DNA of 34,823 bases from a virus, in IMG/VR virus record IMGVR_UViG_3300042291_000529, positions 1 to 34,823 of that record, one strand, 5' to 3'. The position numbers and the translations under genes were made by a program. Of the stretch, positions 27,296-34,823 are shown piece by piece (within the stretch, counting starts at the first letter, position 1; every line of letters begins with the position of its first letter). The notes beneath the pieces were generated by a model. It was not told where the DNA came from, ran no database searches, and was given only the letters and a program-made list of their open reading frames with translations.

Positions 27296-30200
27296 TTAGG
27301 TTCCACTGGTTGTTACAATTGCTGATATTGATTTTATCTGCGATGCTGTAATGGCATCAATTATTTCTATGTCTGAAATATTTGCCCCATTGATAAAAAT
27401 TTCATTTGAGAGACAGGCAACTTCGTACAAGCTACCAAAACTACCAACGCTTTTAGGAGTGACTACAAAATTAGTTATGTCAGGGGTTAGTTGGTTCATT
27501 ACATAAGCCGACAATTCACTAAAATAAAACGATTGTCCAAAATTCCAATTTTCTAAAGCAAAGAATTCATTAATTGCTACTAGTATTCTAGTTTTTAAAT
27601 CATTATCTGTAGTTGGTTTTTCAGAATTTCTTACTGCTTTAAATTTAGCTTGTAAGCTAGTAGTAGCATTACTTCCAAATAATACTTTATATTTTACAGA
27701 ATGAAAAATAATTTCATCGCTGATTGCCTTAATTGGTTCCAGACTGCTAGAGTAATTTTGTTCTAAACTACTGCTAGTCGGTGGTAATGGTTGTCTAGCA
27801 GAATTACCAGCAAGCCAACTTCTTATTTCATTATCATATCCAGTAGTCAATACATAGATGTCTATAATATTTGATTTACTAGGGTCAATACGTCTATCAG
27901 ATCCACTGTTATGTATATAGTGGAAATTTAAATCCGATCTGCCTGCTCGAGCAAAATATTGATCAGTATATATTAATTTTTGAGTTAATTCAGACCAGTA
28001 CTTAACAACATTTAAATCTGAGCTGTAAAAATAAAATAAATCGTTGTCTGCTACTAAATTTGTAGATTTATAAATGAAGAAATCGTCTTCAGTGTTAAAA
28101 GGAATTATTCCTGTAGTAAGAGTATATCGCAACCCATCACTTAATTTCTTAAAATAAACAAAATTCTGTTTGAATCCTGTTGTAGAATCAACGTATTCTG
28201 GGTTGACTATAGATTTAAAAGAGTCCGGATCTGCAAGCTGTCCAGTATTATTATAATCATAAAAACTTACTTTAACCTTTTTAGGTTCCACATATCCGTC
28301 AGGTTCAACTACTGGACCATCAATTTGCCAAGAATAATCTGAAGTTAGTTTTCCTGAGAAACTATTTCCTAATAACCAAACACCTGATACTTTTCTAAAT
28401 GCATTATTAGTAGCAATGTTAATGTAATAATCCCCATTCTCTCCTAATACAGAAGACGGATTAGTTGTTCCGCTATACCACTGACGAGTTGACTTAGGTT
28501 CTGGGTTAACTGATAAGACATCAACTCTATCTTTAATAACAGAATTGTTTGTAAAATCATAGTTAATAGAATCAGTATCTATATAGAATGATGTTTCAGC
28601 TTGACTTTCAAATATAAAAAACAAATTCCTATAACGAACTTTGTAATTCTTTCCAGTCCAAACAAAAGCTATGATCCAGCTAGAATCTAATCCAGCATCG
28701 CTAACGTTACCTTGGTTATCTAAACTAAAAGAATTAGTTAAATTTAAATTAGAATTTAAAATTATATCCCAAGTTCTGGCATCGCTCGATATTGTTAAAC
28801 CAAAATTTCTTTGGCTCATACAAAGATTTGCAATTTCATTTTCAATTGAATAATTTAAAGTATGAATATACTTAGGTACTACCTCAACTGGTACAGCTCC
28901 ATGAGGAACACGACTTGCAAATATTACAGGACCAGTTCCGTCATCTAATGTACCAACTCCACTGTTGCCACCATCACCGATAACTTGGTATACCATAGAC
29001 CACAGGTAGTCTTTGCCGCCTGCCGGAATAATACCTGAGGTAGGAACAGTTACTAGATTATTATTGCTGTCAAAGTACTTGCCAGTTGTTGGATTAAATT
29101 TAACTAGTGCGCCCGGGGAAACATATCTTAAATTTTGTTCTGAGTATTCACCTACTGCCATAACTCCTGAAATATTTGAGAAATAGCCTCGACTCTGTCC
29201 AGGTGTTTTATTAACTTCATTCCATGTTAACGCCAATGAAGTTAAATCTAAATTTGTATATTTTTCAATATAAAAAGAACGAATGCCATTAGATAATACA
29301 ACAGGGGCTAGTGTATTCTTAATAACAGATAGCACTTGATTTCTGCTAGTAAATTCAAACTCAAAATATTCTTCAGTTTCTTCTTGATACAAAATTCCAT
29401 CGGCAGCAAAAATATTTGTTTTACTATAACCGCCGGTAACATCTGAAATGTCATAATATTTGCTTAGGCCGCTACTTACTCGGTTGACACTCTTAATTTT
29501 TAATATATCAGAACCTGCAGTCAGCGGAGCAATATTATAATCTTCTCCGGTAATCATTCTATTCTGTAGGTAATAATTTTGAGGAGCCTTAGTTTGAATG
29601 CTGGCGTTTGTTTCCGGTCCAGAACTATTACTAACTGTATACTGTAGACTTAGTGTTAATTGTAACGTGTGAGTTTGATTTGACCCGTTAACGTATGGTA
29701 CTTGGATAACAATACCACTCATTTGCTCAGGTTTAATAACATAAGACTTTCCATTACTCTGTCTATAGAATAATCTGAATTGCCCCTTGGGCAAATCGCC
29801 GAACACACCATCAGCAAAATTTAAATCAATCTGATCATTTTCTCTAGGAGCAATTGCATAAATGGTTCGTAAATCTTTATTAAGACTATTGTAGATAACG
29901 TTGTTACTGTTGTTAATTGTAGGAACATCTGTCCACAATGTAGCAAAATTACCATCTTTATCTAGCTGCCATAACCACACATCTGTATCGTTAATATCAG
30001 GAGTATTGATTCCTACAATTTCGTTAGGTACCGGATTATCAAGTGTAAACTGAACCATACTCAATGATCCCTGTTTAAACATAGTAAAGAATCCGGTATC
30101 TGCGCTACCCGATCCTTGATTATCATTTTTATAAACAAAACTAAATTTGTTAGCAGGTTCGGGTGCAGCTTCATATACAAATGTTTTACCAATAAACGTA

Positions 30201-30841
30201 CATGGTGCTACTTCAAATCCCATTGATACTCCGTCAATGTTTTTATTATAGCTAAACAATGGAACATCAGTTGTTGCGCCGTTAAAATAATATTGCTCTG
30301 TTAAAATACCGTCTAATGTTTCTCTGTCAGCCGGATTTCCAAAATCAGAACTCATTGCAGAATTCATAATGTTAATGAATTGTTGGTACCAATTAGAATT
30401 AGTAGCATCATTCCATCCGATGGTAGTATTGGCTAAATTGTTTCCGTTAGAATCAATGACGCTGTCAGTTGTAGAAATAGCTGTAACTTTTAAAAAGCCG
30501 TTTGCAGGTGTGTTGCGCTTAGGACGATAGCTAATTAATTGTGCCAAACGTAGAATACTGTCACGACGTTGAGCAGTTTCTAAAAAGTTTTCTCGAGCAT
30601 TTAAATCAACACGGAAACTTAGATTTTGACCTAGATACGCAATAAGGTCAATTAGAGCAATATACTCACTACTGTCAATAAAATCGTTAAAATCTTCTGG
30701 ATAATTTTCCTGAAGATAGGAAATCATTGTACGTCTTAGTGTTTCAAAGTCGTAGCTTTTAAAGTCAGCATTTCGGAAAGATTGGTAAACTTTTTTCCAA
30801 TCTTCGCCGACCAGTAGTTGAGAGTTAGTTGAAGGAATCAT
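27296..30841 (-). CDS. gp6: Baseplate wedge protein gp6 (baseplate J-like), enlarged
   Basis: A protein of 1181 residues against 660 in T4 gp6. The N-terminal 115 residues are typical of T4-like gp6: DWKKVYQSFRNADFKSYDFE, LRRTMISYLQENYPEDFNDF, SSEYIALIDLIAYLGQNLSF and LNARENFLETAQRRDSILRL. The C-terminal region (LKTRILVAINEFFALENWNF, then VTPKSVGSFGSLYEVACL) is the other typical part. gp6 forms the ring that holds the baseplate wedges together around the hub, with gp25 and gp53. The extra length lies in the middle. It includes residues about 783-830 (RQWYSGTTNPSSVLGENGDY ... VSGVWLLG), which look like a fibre/collagen-linker type module inserted into the wedge. The ATG at 30841 has AAAGA as a weak ribosome site, and an ATAAATAT octamer lies 17 bases before it. 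Confidence 0.93.
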   Translation of the reverse strand: MIPSTNSQLLVGEDWKKVYQSFRNADFKSYDFETLRRTMISYLQENYPEDFNDFIDSSEYIALIDLIAYLGQNLSFRVDLNARENFLETAQRRDSILRLAQLISYRPKRNTPANGFLKVTAISTTDSVIDSNGNNLANTTIGWNDATNSNWYQQFINIMNSAMSSDFGNPADRETLDGILTEQYYFNGATTDVPLFSYNKNIDGVSMGFEVAPCTFIGKTFVYEAAPEPANKFSFVYKNDNQGSGSADTGFFTMFKQGSLSMVQFTLDNPVPNEIVGINTPDINDTDVWLWQLDKDGNFATLWTDVPTINNSNNVIYNSLNKDLRTIYAIAPRENDQIDLNFADGVFGDLPKGQFRLFYRQSNGKSYVIKPEQMSGIVIQVPYVNGSNQTHTLQLTLSLQYTVSNSSGPETNASIQTKAPQNYYLQNRMITGEDYNIAPLTAGSDILKIKSVNRVSSGLSKYYDISDVTGGYSKTNIFAADGILYQEETEEYFEFEFTSRNQVLSVIKNTLAPVVLSNGIRSFYIEKYTNLDLTSLALTWNEVNKTPGQSRGYFSNISGVMAVGEYSEQNLRYVSPGALVKFNPTTGKYFDSNNNLVTVPTSGIIPAGGKDYLWSMVYQVIGDGGNSGVGTLDDGTGPVIFASRVPHGAVPVEVVPKYIHTLNYSIENEIANLCMSQRNFGLTISSDARTWDIILNSNLNLTNSFSLDNQGNVSDAGLDSSWIIAFVWTGKNYKVRYRNLFFIFESQAETSFYIDTDSINYDFTNNSVIKDRVDVLSVNPEPKSTRQWYSGTTNPSSVLGENGDYYINIATNNAFRKVSGVWLLGNSFSGKLTSDYSWQIDGPVVEPDGYVEPKKVKVSFYDYNNTGQLADPDSFKSIVNPEYVDSTTGFKQNFVYFKKLSDGLRYTLTTGIIPFNTEDDFFIYKSTNLVADNDLFYFYSSDLNVVKYWSELTQKLIYTDQYFARAGRSDLNFHYIHNSGSDRRIDPSKSNIIDIYVLTTGYDNEIRSWLAGNSARQPLPPTSSSLEQNYSSSLEPIKAISDEIIFHSVKYKVLFGSNATTSLQAKFKAVRNSEKPTTDNDLKTRILVAINEFFALENWNFGQSFYFSELSAYVMNQLTPDITNFVVTPKSVGSFGSLYEVACLSNEIFINGANISDIEIIDAITASQIKSISAIVTTSGT

Positions 30842-30858
30842 ATTCTTTTCTAGATACC

Positions 30859-30866
30859 ATATTTAT
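30859..30866 (-). promoter_or_regulatory. T4-late-promoter-like octamer ATAAATAT upstream of gp6
   Basis: The minus strand reads CAATAAATATGG in the 46-base gap between gp25 and gp6, the largest internal gap of the operon. One base differs from the T4 late consensus TATAAATA. The distance to the gp6 ATG (17 bases) suits a late promoter with a short leader that still contains a ribosome site. Function is inferred. Confidence 0.5.
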
Positions 30867-30887
30867 TGTAAAAATTAACCGCGCATA

Positions 30888-31325
30888 TTATTGTAGTACT
30901 AGACCAACTTTCTGATCAAACACTAATTTTAATGCTGACGATTGGTCGGTATTTTTCATCACAAGAACAATATCTATTAGATATCCTTGCTCGTATTCGT
31001 TAACTTGTATTTGTGTAGGATATACTCTAGGATCAGTGTTACATATAGTCTCAATATCTTTAGTTAATACATTCCTGATCTGCGGTGTCAACGGTTCCAT
31101 AAGTATATCCCAAATAATAGTACCAAAGGTGGGATTCATTACTCGTTGTCCTTTTCTTGTGTTGAAATGATTAAGAATATTTTGTTTAATCAAATCAAAG
31201 TCGTAGAGTTTAGATCCTCTGTTGTCGGGATTAGTTGTGCTAAAACCCTTATAATAGTGAGTCAGCTTGTTAGTATGTTGACTATTATAATTCGTAACAT
31301 TAATTTCTAAATTCTTATAGGGCAT
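30888..31325 (-). CDS. gp25: Baseplate wedge protein gp25
   Basis: A 145-residue protein of the gp25/gpW-like family (T4 gp25, 132 residues), a wedge component with a lysozyme-like fold but no proven enzyme role. Visible features are SKLYDFDLIKQNILNHFNTR (38-57), KGQRVMNPTFGTIIWDILME (58-77) followed by PLT, and a C-terminal beta part, YLIDIVLVMKN and LKLVFDQKVG. The EPLT motif and the NPTFG turn are the family marks. It lies between gp5 and gp6, the usual place in T4-like marine phages. The start MPYKN matches the usual start of relatives, but no Shine-Dalgarno site precedes it. The bases before the ATG are ATAAATATACC, only three bases from the octamer, so the mRNA may be very short-leadered or read through from gp5. 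Confidence 0.95.
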   Translation of the reverse strand: MPYKNLEINVTNYNSQHTNKLTHYYKGFSTTNPDNRGSKLYDFDLIKQNILNHFNTRKGQRVMNPTFGTIIWDILMEPLTPQIRNVLTKDIETICNTDPRVYPTQIQVNEYEQGYLIDIVLVMKNTDQSSALKLVFDQKVGLVLQ

Positions 31326-31328
31326 GGT

Positions 31329-31336
31329 ATATTTAT
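31329..31336 (-). promoter_or_regulatory. T4-late-promoter-like octamer ATAAATAT directly upstream of gp25
   Basis: The minus strand reads TAATAAATATACC and then the gp25 ATG. The octamer is identical to those at 9892-9899 and 30859-30866. It is very close to the start codon (three bases), so a transcript from it would have almost no leader. It may be a chance AT-rich match. Confidence 0.35.
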
Positions 31337-31343
31337 TATTATT

Positions 31344-33638
31344 TTAAGAGCCGGTTTTTATAGGGTTGCCACTGCTGTCACTGAGGATGCCGCCACTGCC
31401 TGTACCTACTAATTTACCCTGTAGCTGTCCTAAAAAGCATTCATAATAACCCTTCTTCTTGGCTTTGATATCTGGCGTATTAAAGCCAATAGACTTGCAA
31501 GCCGCTTCAAAATAGTTAGGATCTGTTTGTGCAACCTTACATCTATCAAGCATGTATTTGACACTAACTTCAGCTGATATAGCAGGATCGCTTAACAATT
31601 TAGGGTTGTTAAGTAAATCTTTGTTCACCATATTACCGTAACGTTTATAGTTGGCGCGGCCGGTTAACTGAATGTAACCTCGGCCTATAAAGTTGCCGCC
31701 GTCACCTGGCTGAGTATTACCTAAACCTTTACCTTTAGCAGTTTGGTATCCGTACAAGAATTCAGGCAAACTGTTATTAGGGTTGCCTGCATATTGTTGG
31801 GCAAGTGCTTTATCACCTTTAAACACACTAGGAAACACTTGTAATAGTCTGTCTGCAGAGTAATTAAATCCTTCTTCAACTAACTTCCAACGACATTCGC
31901 CGCCTGCAATACCTAACAAAGAAGCTACTGCATAAGGACTTGTTATTCCATATTTGGCGCAGGCGGCTTTGAGGGCAGCAATACCTGGGGCGGCGGAACT
32001 AGCGTTAATATCTTTAGAAAATTCAGGAGTACAAGTTCCAGGAACAACTTCAGGTGGATTAGCAGGCTCTTGTTTGCCAGCAGCAGGATTAGGGGGAACG
32101 CCAGCAGCGACACGTGCAGATCCAGGTGCGTTTGCAAGAGTAACGTCTGTAGCAGTAGAACTAACTTTAGTAGGATTAATGTTTTCATGTTGCGGCCAAG
32201 GTTCGTGTGTTGGCACACGTTGCATGATAGTTTTAATAGTTCCAGTATTATAAAACTTACCATCGCTCCATCCGTAGCTAACTTGTTTATCCGGTAGACT
32301 AAACAGTGGCAAATCTGGAGGAACTTCTGCAGACGTTGCAATGTTTGGGGCTCCGGCTGCTGGACCATTTAAATGTACATTTGATCCAGAAATTAATACA
32401 TTTCCATTAGCACCTAAATTAAGCACTCCGGCTGTACCTAGATTGATATTGCCTTCACCAGCAAGGCTTACTGCTCCCTCAGCAGAGAAATTAATTTCGC
32501 CGCCGGATTCAACGTCATACCCAAGTCCTGCTGTAATACTTACCAAACTACCAATTGTTTCGTCGTGCTTTCCTCTAACGGCAATTTTTTGGTCGCCATC
32601 AACTACAAGATAATTGTATCCTGTAATGTTAGTTTCCATATTTTTACCTGCTCGCATCTGAATGTTGCGGCCTGCTTCTATATTAACATCTCGATCGGCA
32701 CGGAAGTTAAAATCTGCTTCAGTATGAATACTAACACTGTCTGCGGCGTAGATATCAATCTTACCATTACTGGTCATTTCAATCCATGCGGTGCCTTTAC
32801 TGTTAGCAATGTAGATTAAGTCTTGACTATTGTGCATTAAGATTTGATGACCTGTTCTTGTTCTAAGTCTAATCAGTTCATTCTGTCCGTTGACATCTCC
32901 GTCATCCATGACAAAACTACTGCCGCCAAGTCTACTAACAGGTGCTTGTGCATTTCCTTCGTAACCCAACTTACCTCGTTTAGCACCAGCACTATCATCA
33001 AGCGGGCCAGGGGTGCTAATACCAAACACTCCGCTAGGTACTTCTCGCCTTGCACTACTAGAAGTAACGCCGCGAGCTGTGTCTAACAACAATCCTTGCT
33101 GTACCAATCTATCTGCAAAAGGATGTACTGGTTTAGCAAATCTTTCTACGTTAGGGTTTTCTAACTTCTTAGAGCTTTTGTGAAATTCTGCAACGGGCAA
33201 ATAATCTGTGCCGTATTTTCTACGCTGTTCTTTTGTGACCGCAACTTGTTTGCTGGCGGCAATACCAGGCACCATATGATTTTGAAATACATCAGCTACA
33301 CATCCCATCCAATAACCTTGATTAGGATCTCCGTCAATAAAGATAACCATAACTGTGGTTCCAACGTCTGGAGGTACTGCCCAAAAACCGTAGCTCTTTT
33401 GTACATCATTAAAATCGCTGCTGTTAGTTCCTTCGTGCCTAATAGAAGTATTGCCTGCAAAAGGACTTAGGTAACGAACTACATAAGTTTCGCCTTGAAT
33501 CTTTGTAGAGCTAGGCATACCTTTAATTAAAGCAACTTCAAGTCCGCCCATATAAGTTGGATCAAGATGGTTTGTTACTTCTGCAAGGAAGGGGCCCGGA
33601 TTAGGTAGTGGGGCACGTTTTCTTGTTTCAAATCCCAT
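31344..33638 (-). CDS. gp5: Baseplate hub/spike protein gp5 with C-terminal GH19-type lytic domain
   Basis: A 764-residue central spike protein. Domains in order: an OB-fold (about 15-120; PFLAEVTNHLDPTYMGGLEV, VPPDVGTTVMVIFIDGDPNQ, GYWMGC); a charged linker region (120-240) where T4 gp5 carries its GH24 lysozyme; a triple-stranded beta-helix of short VxIxA-type repeats (about 260-425); a Pro/Ala-rich linker with THEPWPQHENINP (477-489); and a GH19 chitinase/endolysin-like domain (545-745). Likely catalytic glutamates are E581 in AGGECRWK and E589 before GFNYSA; the substrate-loop GRGYIQLTGRANY (652-664) is also present. It should pierce the outer membrane and cut peptidoglycan during injection. 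The start at 33638 is preceded by AGGATAA, which lies in the last codons of the upstream gene. It is unusual in carrying its lytic domain at the tip side of the chain. Confidence 0.93.
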   Translation of the reverse strand: MGFETRKRAPLPNPGPFLAEVTNHLDPTYMGGLEVALIKGMPSSTKIQGETYVVRYLSPFAGNTSIRHEGTNSSDFNDVQKSYGFWAVPPDVGTTVMVIFIDGDPNQGYWMGCVADVFQNHMVPGIAASKQVAVTKEQRRKYGTDYLPVAEFHKSSKKLENPNVERFAKPVHPFADRLVQQGLLLDTARGVTSSSARREVPSGVFGISTPGPLDDSAGAKRGKLGYEGNAQAPVSRLGGSSFVMDDGDVNGQNELIRLRTRTGHQILMHNSQDLIYIANSKGTAWIEMTSNGKIDIYAADSVSIHTEADFNFRADRDVNIEAGRNIQMRAGKNMETNITGYNYLVVDGDQKIAVRGKHDETIGSLVSITAGLGYDVESGGEINFSAEGAVSLAGEGNINLGTAGVLNLGANGNVLISGSNVHLNGPAAGAPNIATSAEVPPDLPLFSLPDKQVSYGWSDGKFYNTGTIKTIMQRVPTHEPWPQHENINPTKVSSTATDVTLANAPGSARVAAGVPPNPAAGKQEPANPPEVVPGTCTPEFSKDINASSAAPGIAALKAACAKYGITSPYAVASLLGIAGGECRWKLVEEGFNYSADRLLQVFPSVFKGDKALAQQYAGNPNNSLPEFLYGYQTAKGKGLGNTQPGDGGNFIGRGYIQLTGRANYKRYGNMVNKDLLNNPKLLSDPAISAEVSVKYMLDRCKVAQTDPNYFEAACKSIGFNTPDIKAKKKGYYECFLGQLQGKLVGTGSGGILSDSSGNPIKTGS

Positions 33639-33641
33639 ATA

Positions 33642-34823
33642 TTATCCTATGTTAAAGGTTCCGTTTATTAATTTGTTTAGTGGACTAGCAGATGCGCTAC
33701 TTCCAAATTTAGCACTAACTGATCCTATTAAATTTTTATCTAGGATAGGAACAGATCCAGTTAATCCAGATAGTTGAGATTGGCCAGATACAGCTTTGTC
33801 TTTTATAGAATTAACATCCACTGCATTAAACTGCCCAGTAATATTAGAAAATGGGTTAACCTGCGATGTAGGTATATTAGCCAGCGCAGATGCAACTACC
33901 CCAGCTGGTAAAAGATTACCTGATATACTTTTAATATCACTAACTCCGTATAAGTTTGCCACGGCAGTAGCGCCTCCTTTAGCAGCAACTTCGTTGACAT
34001 AAGCAATGTCTACTCCAGGTGCAGGTGCAGTTGAATAAGGCATGGTAGGAGGAATATTTTTAATCTTGCTTGGAGAAATATAATCTAATACAACACCGGC
34101 GTCTGCAGCCTGAGAAAGATTAACTCCTTCGGGTGTATTATTTCCAAAACTTGCAATTTGATTTAAAGATTTACTTTGGTATTGCCTACTTAAACCAGAC
34201 AGTTGTGAAACGTCCAGTCCTGCCCGAGCACCAATTGCGTTGGGGTCAGCAGTAGATCCGTTAAATGCTGCAATCTTGCTGCCAATGTCGTTAACAAAGG
34301 GAGAAATTTTAGTTCCTAAACTACTAATTATTCCAACAGCGGCTACTCCTAATTCTTTTGTTCCGCCAAGTATACTGTTGACTGATCCGTTGGCTAGCCT
34401 AGTTGGATCAATTGTAGAACCAAACTTAACATCTAATGCTGTAGGATCTGTGACTACACCTGGCAGTTTAATTGTGGCACCTTCTCCTATACCAGACCCT
34501 ATGTTTGGTTTGTTAAGAACAGATGCAATAGCTATACCGCCAATTGCCGTAGCAACAGCACCCAGTGCTCGGGGTACCGGAATGTTACCTGTTAACACGT
34601 TTGCGGCCACGGCAATTAAAGCAGCAGAACCTAATCCTGTTTGATTTATAGCTCCGAGGCCAGACGAATTTAATCTAATATTAGAAGATATATCAATAGG
34701 CAAAGGTTGCCCTATTATAGAAGAACCTGCTGATAGTACCCCGGATCTTAATACACTGCCAGGGGTTTGCATTAACATTCCGGCTGTAGATCCGCCAAGG
34801 CCTCCTGTGGCCGCAGTAAAGTT
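33642..34823 (-). CDS. Gly/Ala/Ser-rich structural protein, 5'-partial
   Basis: The frame is open to the right edge, giving 393 visible residues (starting NFTAATGGLGGSTAGMLMQT); the first ATG inside the window (34778) is therefore not proven to be the start. The composition is rich in Gly, Ala, Ser, Asn and Ile, with few charges. Two hydrophobic stretches (GSAALIAVAANVLTG and ALGAVATAIGGIAIASVL) lie about 65-80 and 86-103 residues into the visible part. Later parts contain repeated SQLSGL-type pieces and end NKLINGTFNIG. I do not recognise a family. Its place directly before gp5 and the three-base gap make a baseplate hub or tail-tube-end role likely; a protein that meets a membrane is another possibility. 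Confidence 0.72.
   Translation of the reverse strand, partial: NFTAATGGLGGSTAGMLMQTPGSVLRSGVLSAGSSIIGQPLPIDISSNIRLNSSGLGAINQTGLGSAALIAVAANVLTGNIPVPRALGAVATAIGGIAIASVLNKPNIGSGIGEGATIKLPGVVTDPTALDVKFGSTIDPTRLANGSVNSILGGTKELGVAAVGIISSLGTKISPFVNDIGSKIAAFNGSTADPNAIGARAGLDVSQLSGLSRQYQSKSLNQIASFGNNTPEGVNLSQAADAGVVLDYISPSKIKNIPPTMPYSTAPAPGVDIAYVNEVAAKGGATAVANLYGVSDIKSISGNLLPAGVVASALANIPTSQVNPFSNITGQFNAVDVNSIKDKAVSGQSQLSGLTGSVPILDKNLIGSVSAKFGSSASASPLNKLINGTFNIG

Noticed and set aside
31943-32819. Several overlapping plus- and minus-strand open frames over gp5
   Set aside because: They overlap the beta-helix and GH19 regions of gp5, which has clear domain content, and none has a start signal.
1-34823. 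tRNA genes, CRISPR arrays, insertion sequences, attachment sites
   Set aside because: No cloverleaf-like sequence, regularly spaced repeat array, transposase or flanking inverted repeats were noticed; intergenic space is too small for most of these.

Overview
The window is a piece of a T4-like contractile-tailed phage genome (Myoviridae type, low GC, tightly packed). It resembles the marine/freshwater T4-like group, such as cyanophages and pelagiphages, more than T4 itself. The evidence is a gp5 - gp25 - gp6 baseplate series, followed by one enormous structural protein and a set of tail-fibre-like proteins. There are no ribosomal, tRNA or cellular housekeeping genes. The host cannot be named from this sequence. 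No stretch over 300 bases lacks a gene.

Left part (1-4822, plus strand): the end of a small conserved phage gene; a textbook sigma70-type promoter; a MoxR-like AAA+ ATPase; a rho-independent terminator; a second sigma70-type promoter; a DUF2201-type protein combining an HExxH metallopeptidase-like domain with a von Willebrand A domain; three small genes of unknown function; and thymidylate synthase (thyA). The ATPase and VWA protein look like a phage-borne MoxR/VWA remodelling pair. They use CGN arginine codons almost exclusively, unlike the gene directly after them.

Right part (4819-34823, minus strand): a nearly gapless structural operon of about 30 kb. In transcription order it holds a partial Gly/Ala/Ser-rich protein; gp5 (baseplate hub/spike) carrying a C-terminal GH19-type muramidase/chitinase-like domain; gp25; a long gp6; a giant protein of about 4960 residues; a short collagen-like fibre protein; a subtilisin-family (S8) protease with a complete catalytic triad; a conserved structural protein; and three paralogous tail-fibre/collar proteins that share one N-terminal module. 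thyA and the last fibre gene converge and overlap at their stop codons.

How it fits together: the minus-strand genes would build the baseplate, the cell-wall-piercing tip and the host-contact fibres late in infection. Three of the four largest internal gaps in this operon carry the octamer ATAAATAT on the coding strand, one base short of the T4 late promoter TATAAATA. The plus-strand genes instead have host-type promoters, which suggests early or middle expression for nucleotide metabolism and protein remodelling. The strongest leads are the giant protein with an apparent seven-repeat FG-GAP (integrin-like) propeller, the protease inside the tail operon, the MoxR/VWA pair with its own promoters and codon use, and the relocated lytic domain of gp5.
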